Notes: generated by a model from the sequence alone, not told the origin. Counted from the stretch's first letter, positions 7,060 through 16,232 are shown. The stretch is 64,000 bases of DNA from Pyxidicoccus xibeiensis (GCF_024198175.1 NZ_JAJVKV010000001.1:558001-622000), one strand, 5' to 3'. A program made the numbers and translations.

Positions 7060-9825
7060 TCAGTAGCCCCAGCGGCCGCTGCTGCCGCAGTACGCGTCGT
7101 CCTTGATGCCCCGGCAGATGCCGCGCTCCATCACCCGGAAGTCGTTGCCGTCCCGGAGCGTGGCCCACGGGGTCCCGTCGAACAGGGGGAAGAACTGGAA
7201 GTACGCCTGGCCGCCTCCCTTGTCGAAGGCCCAGAGCCCCTTCATCGCCGCCAGGTCCAGGTCTTCGTAGATGCTCATGCCCGCCCCCGGCATCAGATTC
7301 GTCCACGCGTTGCCCACCGCGCCCCAGCTGCGGAAGTCGGTGGATGTGGCGGGAGGCCGCGACGCGTCCAGCGGGTCGGAAATCCACACCGTGGGCGCGT
7401 TGCCGCCCACCGTCACCATCCAGAACTGCCCGCGCACGGTGTCGCCATTCAGCGGGAGGCCGCTGTCATTGCGGAACGTGTGGTACGCGAGCGTGGGCTT
7501 GCGGTTCACCTGCGTCCCGGCGCGCAGCGCGTTCACCCGGGTGAAGCGGTGCGACGGCTTGTCGTAGCAGTAGAAGCCGATGTCGTTGTTGACGCCCTCG
7601 GGGAACGCGCCGCACGCGGTGCCGATGGAGGCATGGCTCACGCCCGCGCCACGGTTGGGCCAGTGCACCACGCCGGGCGCGATGTTGCCCGACACGGCGG
7701 TGCCGTCCGTGCGCAGCACCTGCCCCTGCGCGGTCCACGCCCCACCGAGCGCCGTCGCCGTGTACCAGCGGTGCTGGCCCGCCTCGGAGGCGAAGAGGGC
7801 GGCCACCTGGCTCACGCCGAAGCGGGCCGGGTCCACGTACATGAGCGACAGCTCGGGCTCCTGGGTGGTGTTGGAGCCCATCCACGTGTCCGGGCTCCAG
7901 CCCGTCAGGTTGCCGCTCGCGTCCACGGTGGTGCTGTGGAGCACGCGGATGCTGTTGATGGCCGTACGGAAGGAGAGCATCACCCCGCTGCCGAACTGCA
8001 GCGCGGAGACGCCCCGCGCGTTGGCGGCGGTGGGCACCGTCACCTCCGGGCCCCACGTCATGCAGGTGGCGCCCACGGTGCTGCCCCCCGGGCACGAGCC
8101 GCGCCAGTCGCGTCCCGACACCACGCCCTGCCGGTAGCGGATGCGCTCGTCGGCGCCGGTGTAGAAGGCATACAGCCGGTCGTTGAGCTTCACGAGGTCC
8201 GGCGTCGCCCCGTAGAACGGGCCGTCCAGCAGGTTCTGGTAGTTCGCCGTCATCGCGTCGCAGCCCACCCAGGTGGCCCAGGTCAGCGGCGAGCGGACCC
8301 AGGTGTTGATGAGCTGGTCGCGGTTCCAGTCCACCTGCGTGGGGGTGGCCGTCAGGAAGAACGGGTTGCCCGCCAGGTAGCTGGCGTCACCGCCCGTGCC
8401 GGACGCCTCGTAGGAGCTGGCGGGGTTCACCGCCGTGGTGTTCGCCCCGAGCGAGAACTGCCCGCCCAGGAACGCGTAGTTCATCAGGCTCCTGTACGTG
8501 GGCTTGCAGTTCATGGAGCCCCAGGTGTGGTGCCCCTCGTGCCCCAGGTTCAGGTTGTGGCCCAGCTCGTGGGCGAAGGACGCGACGTAGCGCTCCCACG
8601 TCCTCACGCCCCAGCCGAGCCGGTCTCCCGGCATCCACCCCTGCCCGCCACCGTCGCCCAGCCCGGCGAGTGCGTAGCGGAAGAGGCCCCGGCGCACCAC
8701 CGCGCGCTGGCTGTCCGCCGCGCTGGGGTAGCTCGGGTCCGACGACTGCCCGGAGCCGCCCCAGTTGCCATACAGCGTCACGTCGCCGCCCGCGGCCGTG
8801 GCCACGCCGATGTCCAGGTGCAGCTTCACGCCGGGCAGCCCGTCCGGGTTGTCCAGGTCGGCCGCCGAGCCGGTGTTGAACAGCGCCTGCGCGGTGGCGG
8901 CGTCCGCGCCGGTGAAGGGCTGGCTGGTGAAGTCGGTGGTGTAGTCGATTTCGACGAAGACGTCCTTGTGGCGCGGGTTGGCGCCCCAGCGCGGAAGGTG
9001 CTGCGGGAAGGACGGGTCATCCACGCCGCAGATTTCGGCCGTGTCCGACAGGCCGTCGCGGTCCGAGTCCTTCGTGTTGAACACCATGGAGCAGTACGCG
9101 AGCGAGTTGCCGTCGCACGTGCCCAGCTCGTTCTCCAGCGCGCGGCCCAGCCCGTCTCCGTCGGTGTCGGTGCCCCAGTCGTTGAGGTACACGAACGCGA
9201 AGCCCGCGGGCTGCGTGCCACTGGAGAGGATGACGTAGCAGATGCTCGCGGTGCTGGCGATGCGCGCCGCCAGGCCCACGCCGCTGTTGTCGTCCCAGCG
9301 GAGCATGGTGCCGTCACAGGCCATGCCGTAGAGCACGGTGTCGGCGGGGCCGCCCGGCGCGAGCGCCGTCTCGTACGTGGTCGTCGCCCCGTAGGCGCCG
9401 CCGGCGCCCAGCCGGTTGCCGGAGAATGTGGCGCCCGTGGCAAGCACGGTGGTGCCGTCCTGCACCAGGTTGCCCGTGCCCCCTACTCCGCCGTGCTCCG
9501 CGTGCACGATGACCTGCACCCAGTTGGCGAAGGGCAGGTACACCCAGAGGTACGCATCCGTGCCGCCGCCGCTGTCGTCGTCGTGGCCCAGCTCACCGTC
9601 GCCGATGTACGTGGAGCCCGAGTAGAGCGGTCCCCAGACGCGCACGATGGGGTCCGCGCCCGCGGAGAGCGCCGTGGTGTTGAACGAGTGCCAGCCCGCG
9701 GAGAGATAGACCCAGCGGTGATACACGGGCGAAGCAATGATGCGATTCACATGGGGCCAGGCCAGCGCCTGGGCGGCGAGCAACACCACCCCCAGGGCAA
9801 CCCAGCGTCTGAGCTGCGTATGCAT
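7060..9825 (-). CDS. Secreted metzincin-like metalloprotease with thrombospondin type 3 repeats
   Basis: 921 residues. A signal peptide covers about residues 1-23 (MHTQLRRW, core, ALA). Calcium-loop repeats DTDGDGLGRALENE and DSDRDGLSDTAEI occur near residues 215-255. The zinc site HELGHNLNLGH starts at His419 (His419, Glu420, His423, His429), and a Met-turn SLMNY follows with Met448. The family pattern is HExxHxxGxxH; here the position of the Gly is Asn, and a Gly sits two residues later. The last 450 residues look like a beta-propeller or lectin-like region. Start 9825 has GGAGG nine bases upstream, inside a hairpin. Likely an extracellular endopeptidase; a small secreted protein follows in the same operon. 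Confidence 0.85.
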   Translation of the reverse strand: MHTQLRRWVALGVVLLAAQALAWPHVNRIIASPVYHRWVYLSAGWHSFNTTALSAGADPIVRVWGPLYSGSTYIGDGELGHDDDSGGGTDAYLWVYLPFANWVQVIVHAEHGGVGGTGNLVQDGTTVLATGATFSGNRLGAGGAYGATTTYETALAPGGPADTVLYGMACDGTMLRWDDNSGVGLAARIASTASICYVILSSGTQPAGFAFVYLNDWGTDTDGDGLGRALENELGTCDGNSLAYCSMVFNTKDSDRDGLSDTAEICGVDDPSFPQHLPRWGANPRHKDVFVEIDYTTDFTSQPFTGADAATAQALFNTGSAADLDNPDGLPGVKLHLDIGVATAAGGDVTLYGNWGGSGQSSDPSYPSAADSQRAVVRRGLFRYALAGLGDGGGQGWMPGDRLGWGVRTWERYVASFAHELGHNLNLGHEGHHTWGSMNCKPTYRSLMNYAFLGGQFSLGANTTAVNPASSYEASGTGGDASYLAGNPFFLTATPTQVDWNRDQLINTWVRSPLTWATWVGCDAMTANYQNLLDGPFYGATPDLVKLNDRLYAFYTGADERIRYRQGVVSGRDWRGSCPGGSTVGATCMTWGPEVTVPTAANARGVSALQFGSGVMLSFRTAINSIRVLHSTTVDASGNLTGWSPDTWMGSNTTQEPELSLMYVDPARFGVSQVAALFASEAGQHRWYTATALGGAWTAQGQVLRTDGTAVSGNIAPGVVHWPNRGAGVSHASIGTACGAFPEGVNNDIGFYCYDKPSHRFTRVNALRAGTQVNRKPTLAYHTFRNDSGLPLNGDTVRGQFWMVTVGGNAPTVWISDPLDASRPPATSTDFRSWGAVGNAWTNLMPGAGMSIYEDLDLAAMKGLWAFDKGGGQAYFQFFPLFDGTPWATLRDGNDFRVMERGICRGIKDDAYCGSSGRWGY

Positions 9826-9834
9826 TTGCGGGAA

Positions 9835-9857
9835 CCTCCGTGCATGAAGCACGGAGG
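9835..9857 (-). promoter_or_regulatory. Leader hairpin sequestering the ribosome binding site
   Basis: On the mRNA, CCTCCGTGC (9857-9849) pairs perfectly with GCACGGAGG (9843-9835) over a 5-base loop. The GGAGG in the 3' arm is the ribosome binding site of the metzincin gene, nine bases before its ATG. The structure could hold translation off until melted. The remaining 145 bases up to the next gene hold nothing else I recognise. Confidence 0.6.
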
Positions 9858-10002
9858 CGTGTCTGCAATCAGCAGGCCCTGGCGCTCCTCACTCCGCGAG
9901 CAGCAGCAGCGCCCGGGGAACATGTTGCGCCCGGGTCCACGGCCTCCAGGCGCGTGTTGCCTGGGGGTCCACAGCGGCCGTCAGCAGGCGCCGGAAGGCC
10001 GG

Positions 10003-12126
10003 CTACGGGTTCGCGAACGCCGCGCTGGGTGAAATCGCCGCCCACGAGTTGCTGCGCACGTTGAAGGCCCGGAACGTCGGCGAGGCCCAGCTGCCCAGCA
10101 GCACCACGAGGTGGGGCCGCGACATCGAGTTCCCCTGGGCCCAACGCACCGGCGCGGCGCCGTCCCCGGTGTCCTGGAGCCCGTAGAAGACGCGGCGGTT
10201 GGAGGTCGTCGGGGGGGCGAAGGGAACGCCCTCGTCCCCGGCGCCAACCGCGCCGTAGGCCACCCCACCGACGACAGGGGTGAAGGGGTCCGCGCGGGTG
10301 TTTCCGGAGACCGCGAAGTGGCCGAAGCCAACGCCGCCAGCGGGAGCGTTCGGGATGGCGTTGACCACGCGGACGCGCGCGTCCAGGGCGTCCGCGGCGA
10401 ACGTGTCCGGGACGAAGATGGAGCGGGGCGCGAGCGCGCCAGTCTGTCCCGCCTGGCCCGTCACCACGACGAGATAGCGCCGGCCCGCCAGCAGGGCTCC
10501 GCTCTGCGACTGCAGCACCGTCGCGCTGTCGTTCTCGTTCTCGGTGACCGTGAGCGCCTGACCGGTCTCGGTGGGCGGCAGCTCCCCCACGGACGTGGCG
10601 CCGTTGTACTGCATGTTCACCACCACCCTGCGCCCGTCGCTCCTGAGCACCTGCAGCGCCGGGGACTGCGACTGCCCCTCCGCGGGCAGGAGCGCATTGA
10701 AGAAGTAGACGATGGGGTCCCTGCGCACGCGGACGAACTCGTTGCTTCCGGCGCGGACCAGCAGCAAGGCAGGCTGCCCCTCGTCGGCGAGCGGACGCCG
10801 GGCGTCGCCGGTGACGATGACGAACCAGGAGCTCCCCGCCACCATGCGGCCGGAGGGGACCGTGAAGTACATCCGCTTGTTCGTCGCGGGAGGGAAGCCC
10901 GTCGAGTCCGAGGAGGACAGCTCGAACCGGGAGGCGGTGACCGGCACGGAGACGCCCCCGGCACTGCTCTGCGAGTAGGCGTTGGCCGAGATGGCCACCG
11001 GCTCGCCCGAAGTGCTCGTGACGTCCGTCAAGGTCCGGGAGTGCGGATTCCCCTCCGCGTCATTGTCAATCACGCGGTCCGCGGAGACGACGACCACCTG
11101 CGCCGCGCCCGTGGCGGGAGTGGAGAACGACTCCTTCAGCGCCAGCAGCCGGGCCCGCCGGACATCGGTCACGTCGCTGTTGTTGGCGAAGGCCATGGTC
11201 ACCAGCGTGAGGCGCTCTCCGGCGGCGAGGGTCACCGCCCCCGAGCTCGCCACGTCGGGCGCGGTGGCGTCCTCCGCGTTCTTCGCGACGAAGGTCAGCG
11301 TCCCCACGGGGACTTCCTTGTACTCCGTCACCGCCGCGTCACCGGGCCCCACGGACGCGAACAGCCGGGTGTCGCCCTGGTAGACGTCAATCTTGTACGG
11401 GTCCCATGCCGCCGTCTCCGAGTCACTGGCGTTGTTCTTCAGGCCGAGGAACGCATTGACGAAGCGGACATAGGCGACGGTCGGTGGAGGCGTGACGCAC
11501 GCATCCCTGGCGTCGCTCGGAACCTGGCCCGCCGGGCATGCCACGCACGCCGCGTTCTGCTCAATCTCGTTCGCGGCGCACGCCACACACGACAGCTTGT
11601 CCTGGGAAACCACCTGGCCAGGACCACACGCCACACACGTCCCGTTGTTCTCGCGCTGGTCCGCGGCGCACGGCACGCACGAGCGCGTGTCCCCGGAAGG
11701 GACCTGGCCCGCGCTGCACGTCACACAGCGGTCATTCTCCAAGACTTGGTCGGCCACACACTGGATGGGCGCGCAGGAGGTCCGGTCCTGCGTGGGGGCC
11801 TGGCCAGAGGGGCACGCCCTGCACTCGCCAGCCGCCAGCTCCGCCTGCCCTGACGGGCACGCCACGCATGACCGCTTGTCCCCGGCGGCTACCTGTCCCG
11901 GACCGCACGCCACGCACGCCCCGTTGCTCAGGGCCTGGTCGGCGGTACAGGTGACGGTGAGGGGCTCGCGCTCGCACTTCTCCTCCCGACAGACCCACTG
12001 CTGGCCTTCGCCAGCGCTGCCCTCGCAGTCGGCCGGAGCCTCACATTCGGAGCTGCCACAGCCGGCCGTGCCCACGGCCAGCACCAGCCCCAGCGTCAAC
12101 ACCACTCCCTTGAAGACATGTCTCAT
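10003..12126 (-). CDS. Lipoprotein with cysteine-rich repeats and DUF4397-like domains
   Basis: 707 residues. The lipobox is TAGC with the acylated Cys at residue 23. Residues 60-210 hold about six cysteine-rich repeats of the form CVACGPGQVxxxDKxSC, resembling EGF/TNFR-like modules. From about 217 on there are three beta-rich segments with DUF4397-like openings, such as YVRFVNAFLG and, near the C-terminus, VRVVNAIPNAP. It is probably displayed on the outer membrane surface. The gene follows the cytochrome-like lipoprotein by 49 bases on the same strand, so the two are likely co-transcribed. Function unknown; the domain order suggests adhesion or display rather than catalysis. Confidence 0.78.
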   Translation of the reverse strand: MRHVFKGVVLTLGLVLAVGTAGCGSSECEAPADCEGSAGEGQQWVCREEKCEREPLTVTCTADQALSNGACVACGPGQVAAGDKRSCVACPSGQAELAAGECRACPSGQAPTQDRTSCAPIQCVADQVLENDRCVTCSAGQVPSGDTRSCVPCAADQRENNGTCVACGPGQVVSQDKLSCVACAANEIEQNAACVACPAGQVPSDARDACVTPPPTVAYVRFVNAFLGLKNNASDSETAAWDPYKIDVYQGDTRLFASVGPGDAAVTEYKEVPVGTLTFVAKNAEDATAPDVASSGAVTLAAGERLTLVTMAFANNSDVTDVRRARLLALKESFSTPATGAAQVVVVSADRVIDNDAEGNPHSRTLTDVTSTSGEPVAISANAYSQSSAGGVSVPVTASRFELSSSDSTGFPPATNKRMYFTVPSGRMVAGSSWFVIVTGDARRPLADEGQPALLLVRAGSNEFVRVRRDPIVYFFNALLPAEGQSQSPALQVLRSDGRRVVVNMQYNGATSVGELPPTETGQALTVTENENDSATVLQSQSGALLAGRRYLVVVTGQAGQTGALAPRSIFVPDTFAADALDARVRVVNAIPNAPAGGVGFGHFAVSGNTRADPFTPVVGGVAYGAVGAGDEGVPFAPPTTSNRRVFYGLQDTGDGAAPVRWAQGNSMSRPHLVVLLGSWASPTFRAFNVRSNSWAAISPSAAFANP

Positions 12127-12175
12127 CGCGCTAGCTCCCCCTCCGGGAAGGTTTCGTGTTGGCTGCTGACAGGAT

Positions 12176-14947
12176 TCACGGCTGGCCCGTGCTGGAGCCG
12201 CCAGGCCGCCTCTCGCACTCGGTCCTCAGCAGCGCGGGCGGCTTGTCCTGCGAGAGGTGGTCCCGCAGGTAGAAGTAGGCCATCACGCCCGCGTTGAACT
12301 CCGCGCGCCGCAGCCACTCCTCCTTGACGGTGAGGTCCCCCCTCCGCACGGCGTCGGTGAGCGGGTTGTCGAGGGTGCAGATCTCCGTCCACATCCGGAC
12401 ACCGCCAATGGCGTTCGGATTGTTGCTCCTGGGCTCCGAGGACGTTCCCGTGCCGAACCTGCCCACGCGAATCAGGTCGCACGCGCCCTTGGCGGCGCCG
12501 AGCATGTTGGCGCCCCACGCCCCCCAGTCATCACCGTCACCGGAGAAGTCGATGTCGACCTCGCCGTACTTGACCCAGGCCAGCATGAAGGGAACGGTGA
12601 ACTTCACGTCCGTTCCACCCGAGGCCATGAACGCCAGGTAGCGCGCCCCTCCATGGGCTCCCAGCGCCCCATCGCCCGTGAACATGTCGAAGTTCCGCGA
12701 GCCATCGCGCCGGTAGCCGAACAGCCCATCGACGAGGTTGGCCACCCGGTCGCCGCTGAACGCGGCGAGGGCCTTGGCGGCGCCGCTCTGCCCATCGCCC
12801 AGCCGCCCATGGCAGTTGGCACAGACGCCCTGGAAGACCACCGCCCCCGGGGTGGAGGAGTAGAGGGTGTTCCAGTCTTGCACAGGCTCACCCAGCTCAT
12901 CCCACGCCCAGCGGTCCAGCGGGTCGTTCCGGTCCAGCTCGGGCGGCGGCCCACGGCGGGGACCGAAGCCGCACACCGTCTTGCGCAACCACCAGTTGGT
13001 GGGGAACAGCTTGCTCGCGAGCTGCTCGTGCCTGTCGGTGATGGGGTATCCCATCAGGTGCGCGAAGGGGCCCGGCGGGAGGATCTTCTCCTTCCACTTC
13101 AGATTTCGCGGCTGGTAGGGAACCTTGTCGGTGAAATCCTCGGAGACCCACCGGATGTTCCGGGGGTTCTTGCAGGTCTCCCACATCACGTCGTCGGCAA
13201 CCTTGAGGCGGGCGCGCCTGGCGGCCTCCTGCGCGGATTCCGTCAACCCGTTGTCGCTGTCGCGCTTCATCGAGCCAATCCAGCGCGCCACCACCAGGGC
13301 GGCCCGGCAGTCCTTGCCGGGCACGTTGGCGGGCATGTGGATGTACTGCTCGTCGGAGTCGCGCATGATGCGGTGGAACAGGCTGCTGGCGGGAGTGGTG
13401 CTGCGCAGCTCCTGCTCGAAGTCCCCCCGGAGGTCCACGTAGCGCTTCAGCTTGTTGACCTCCAGCCGGTCCGTGGGGAAGTCGGGGAGGATGCCGCCGG
13501 CGGAGAAGTCCAGGTCGGCGATGGCCGGGTTGCTCTCCACCGCGAAGCCATTGGGGTTGTGGCACTGTGAGCAGTTGCCGATGAAGTACGCCTGCACCGC
13601 CAGCTCGTGCTCGTTGCGGTAGCCCTTGTCCGTGCGCCTGGACTTGAAGTCCTCCAGCCTGGGGAGCTCCGCTGCCGAGGAGAGCCCCTTGATGACGCCG
13701 TACTTGATGAGCCGGTCCACCTGCGAGAGCTCGTCCGCCAGAATGTCCACGGCCGGGTCCAGCCCGCCCTCGCCCCGGGCCCGGCGGTTGAGCTCCAGTG
13801 GGGTGAAGCCCAGGATGAAGTTCTGTGCCTCCGCGCCCTGGTGGCAGTTGATGCAGCGGTGCCGGCCGGGGATTGCGTAGTTGCGCGTGTCGCCACGGCC
13901 CTCGTCCGTGGTGTAGACGAGGACGCGGTCCGAGAAGCGCGAGCCGTCGCGGTAGCGCAGGTCGTGCAGCTCCGCCATCGTCCCCTGCTCGTTCCAGATG
14001 TACGTGCCGAAAATCGTGTCCTGCCAGCGCTCGCGAGTGACGATGAGCCGCGTCTCGATGCGGCGGTAGGTGACGTTGTCGCTGGCGTCCTTCACCGCCT
14101 TGAAGAAGGTCTTGTAGAAGCGGGTGTTGGGCGGAATCTTGAAGCGCTTGCCCGCGGCGTCGTACTCGATGGCCTGCCCCGCCGGGACGTGCACCAGGCG
14201 CAGCTTCTTCGCGTGGTCCGAGAAGAGCTGGTAGGTGGGGACGAACGCGAAGGTGCCCCTGCGGGCCAGCTTCAGCGTGTCGAACGTCATGATGTCGGTG
14301 TCCGTCTCCGACAGGAAGCGCGGCAGCTCGGTGAGGCCAGCGAACCAGGCATCCTTCTCCGGGTCCGAGCCCAGCTGCTGAGTCTCCCCCGGGTCGGGAA
14401 TGCAGTGGCCGAGGTCCGTCATGCCGCTGGCGACATCCCTCGCCACCACGACGGCATCCGCCGGAGCCTCCGTCTCACAGCTCACGTCGAAGGCCCCCTC
14501 CGCGGGGGCGCCCTGGGCCAGCCAGGCATTGAGAGCGCAAGCCAGGCCCGCCGAGGCCTCCGCCTGATCCGCGGAGGCCTGGGGAGGCATGGCTCCCTGG
14601 GAGGCGAGGGCGGCCATGCGCGGCGCGGCGTCCTTCAGCCCCGCCGCGTCGGACGTGTACTGGAAGCCGCCCCGGGCCTCGGGAGTCAGGTGGCAGGTGC
14701 CGCACTGGGCATCCACGCGCGCCCGCAGGGTGCTGAACACCTCCTTGCGCGTGACGCTCCGCGGCCCGCCGCGCTTCATCGGAACCCGCTCGCCGGACTG
14801 CGCGGGCCAATCGCAGCGCACGGGAACTTCCACCGCCTGCGTGGGTGGCGCTTCGTCATTGGACGTACAACCCACCACGAGGGGAAGCGCCAGCAAGCCC
14901 CACCAGAACACCTGTGTCAGGGCGGACCAATTCCTCTCCAACGACAT
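12176..14947 (-). CDS. Four-CxxCH c-type cytochrome-like lipoprotein
   Basis: 923 residues. The lipobox VVGC places the acylated Cys at residue 27. Four haem-attachment motifs are visible: CGTCH (residues 82-86), CINCH (365-369), CSQCH (459-463) and CANCH (709-713). Each can bind one covalent haem c, so the protein may be a tetrahaem surface or periplasmic electron carrier or oxidase. The long stretches between motifs are unusual for compact multihaem cytochromes and suggest separate domains. The start at 14947 has GAGGAGGA about seven bases upstream and gives the lipoprotein signal; an ATG twelve codons earlier does not. No cytochrome maturation genes are nearby. Confidence 0.8.
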   Translation of the reverse strand: MSLERNWSALTQVFWWGLLALPLVVGCTSNDEAPPTQAVEVPVRCDWPAQSGERVPMKRGGPRSVTRKEVFSTLRARVDAQCGTCHLTPEARGGFQYTSDAAGLKDAAPRMAALASQGAMPPQASADQAEASAGLACALNAWLAQGAPAEGAFDVSCETEAPADAVVVARDVASGMTDLGHCIPDPGETQQLGSDPEKDAWFAGLTELPRFLSETDTDIMTFDTLKLARRGTFAFVPTYQLFSDHAKKLRLVHVPAGQAIEYDAAGKRFKIPPNTRFYKTFFKAVKDASDNVTYRRIETRLIVTRERWQDTIFGTYIWNEQGTMAELHDLRYRDGSRFSDRVLVYTTDEGRGDTRNYAIPGRHRCINCHQGAEAQNFILGFTPLELNRRARGEGGLDPAVDILADELSQVDRLIKYGVIKGLSSAAELPRLEDFKSRRTDKGYRNEHELAVQAYFIGNCSQCHNPNGFAVESNPAIADLDFSAGGILPDFPTDRLEVNKLKRYVDLRGDFEQELRSTTPASSLFHRIMRDSDEQYIHMPANVPGKDCRAALVVARWIGSMKRDSDNGLTESAQEAARRARLKVADDVMWETCKNPRNIRWVSEDFTDKVPYQPRNLKWKEKILPPGPFAHLMGYPITDRHEQLASKLFPTNWWLRKTVCGFGPRRGPPPELDRNDPLDRWAWDELGEPVQDWNTLYSSTPGAVVFQGVCANCHGRLGDGQSGAAKALAAFSGDRVANLVDGLFGYRRDGSRNFDMFTGDGALGAHGGARYLAFMASGGTDVKFTVPFMLAWVKYGEVDIDFSGDGDDWGAWGANMLGAAKGACDLIRVGRFGTGTSSEPRSNNPNAIGGVRMWTEICTLDNPLTDAVRRGDLTVKEEWLRRAEFNAGVMAYFYLRDHLSQDKPPALLRTECERRPGGSSTGQP

Positions 14948-15066
14948 GGACAGTTCCTCCTCGAGGCTCGCGTCAGACGACAAAGACTTGTGACAGAAGT
15001 CAGCGCGGGCGCATGGCGTGGCGCGCGGGTCGTCTACTACCGCAGGTGCCTCTCGGAATCGACAAT

Positions 15067-15090
15067 GCAGGCCCCTGCTTCGGGGCCTGC
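15067..15090. terminator. Strong hairpin downstream of the propeller gene
   Basis: GCAGGCCCC (15067-15075) and GGGGCCTGC (15082-15090) form a perfect 9-bp stem with a 6-base loop. It lies 87 bases past the stop of the minus-strand propeller gene and is A/T-flanked on its right side. A terminator role is likely. Confidence 0.55.
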
Positions 15091-15107
15091 TCTCATTATT
15101 TGCGAGC

Positions 15108-15160
15108 CCGTGACAGCCAGGCCATACGAGGATGTATGGGTTTGCCCTGACGTGTCACGG
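15108..15160. other. Nested inverted repeats in the 3' region of the propeller gene
   Basis: An outer 8-bp stem, CCGTGACA (15108-15115) with TGTCACGG (15153-15160), encloses CAGG/CCTG (15118-15121 with 15146-15149) and CCATAC/GTATGG (15122-15127 with 15134-15139). It could fold into one long branched stem at the mRNA 3' end. Nothing coding is seen here. Confidence 0.45.
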
Positions 15161-15176
15161 ATTCAAGGCCCCGCCA

Positions 15177-16232
15177 TCACGGAACCGTGACGGCGCGGAT
15201 GCGGCCCAGCTTGTCGCTGCCGCTCTGCGTGAACCACAGGTGCGCATCCAGGCAGAGGAAGCCCGGGGGCGCGAAGGTGATGCCGGCCGGCTGGCTGTTC
15301 TGCGTGGGGATGGGGTACTCGGTGATGGCGCCGTCCAGCGTGATGCGGCCCACCGCGTTGCCCGACAGCTCGACGAACCACAGCGCGCCGTCCGGCCCCG
15401 GGGTGATTTCCACCGGCTCGGCCGCGGGGTTGGTGAGGGCGTACTCGGTGATGACGCCGTCCTGGGTGATGCGGCCAATCTTGCCGGTGAACTGCTGGGT
15501 GAACCACATGGCGCCATCCCAGCCCACGGCGATGCTGCTGGGGCCGCTGAAGGGAGTGGGGAGCGGGTACTCGGTGATGGTGCCGTCGGAGGTGATGACG
15601 CCAATCTTGTTGCCCATGAACTCCGTGAACCACAGGTTGCCGTCACCGCCGACCGAGATGTCCAGCGGGAGGGCGTCCGGGGTGGGGATGGCGAACCCGG
15701 TGACGACACCCGCGGGCGTGATGCGGCCGATGCGGTTGCCCGTCAGCTCCGTGAACCAGACGTTGCCGTCCAGGCCGGCGCTGATGCCATGAGGAGAGAC
15801 ACCGCGCAGGGGCAGCGGGAACTCCGTCACGACGCCCTGGGGGGTGATGCGGCCAATCTGGTCCACGGCCAGCTGGGTGAACCAGAGGTTGCCGTCGAGG
15901 GCCGGGGTGATGGACTTCGGGAACGAGAAGGCCGTGGGGAGAGCGAACTCGGTCACCGCACCGTCACGGGTGGAGCGGGCCACCTTGCCCGCGCTGGCCT
16001 CGACGAACCAGAGGTTGAGGTCCGGCCCGACGGTGATGCCGGAGGGAGAGGCCCCCGCCGTGGGCAGGGCGAACTCGGTGATGGTGCCGGCGGCGCCCTT
16101 GGGGCGGCGGCAGACGAAGGGGTTGCTCAGGGACGCGGAGTCCGTCTCCTGGGCCAGGGCCGGAGCGCCGAGCAGCGTGGTGGAGGCGACGAGCAGGGAG
16201 GTGCTGAGGAACGACCGAGCGGAAGTGCGCAT
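15177..16232 (-). CDS. Secreted seven-bladed propeller, virginiamycin B lyase-like
   Basis: 351 residues. A signal peptide covers residues 1-29 (cleavage near ALA|QE). The mature protein is seven repeats of about 42 residues of the form GxITEFxLPT...GITxGxDGNLWFTE...GKIGRIT, the repeat of streptogramin B lyase (Vgb) propellers. The His and Glu residues used by true Vgb lyases do not appear in the matching blades: I see only one PHG and one DAH in the whole repeat region. So a streptogramin-resistance role is not supported. The ribosome binding site is weak, but the 16232 ATG is required for the signal peptide. Probably an extracytoplasmic binding or scaffold protein. Confidence 0.78.
   Translation of the reverse strand: MRTSARSFLSTSLLVASTTLLGAPALAQETDSASLSNPFVCRRPKGAAGTITEFALPTAGASPSGITVGPDLNLWFVEASAGKVARSTRDGAVTEFALPTAFSFPKSITPALDGNLWFTQLAVDQIGRITPQGVVTEFPLPLRGVSPHGISAGLDGNVWFTELTGNRIGRITPAGVVTGFAIPTPDALPLDISVGGDGNLWFTEFMGNKIGVITSDGTITEYPLPTPFSGPSSIAVGWDGAMWFTQQFTGKIGRITQDGVITEYALTNPAAEPVEITPGPDGALWFVELSGNAVGRITLDGAITEYPIPTQNSQPAGITFAPPGFLCLDAHLWFTQSGSDKLGRIRAVTVP

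Noticed and set aside
6988..10032. A 1014-residue open frame on the plus strand opposite the metzincin gene
   Set aside because: It is very rich in Arg, His, Val and Gly, lacks any domain, and mirrors a gene with signal peptide, zinc site and ribosome binding site. Long antisense frames are a side effect of high G+C.
15177..16232. Virginiamycin B lyase (vgb) resistance gene
   Set aside because: The propeller repeat matches, but the catalytic His/Glu set is not visible and the protein has a signal peptide.
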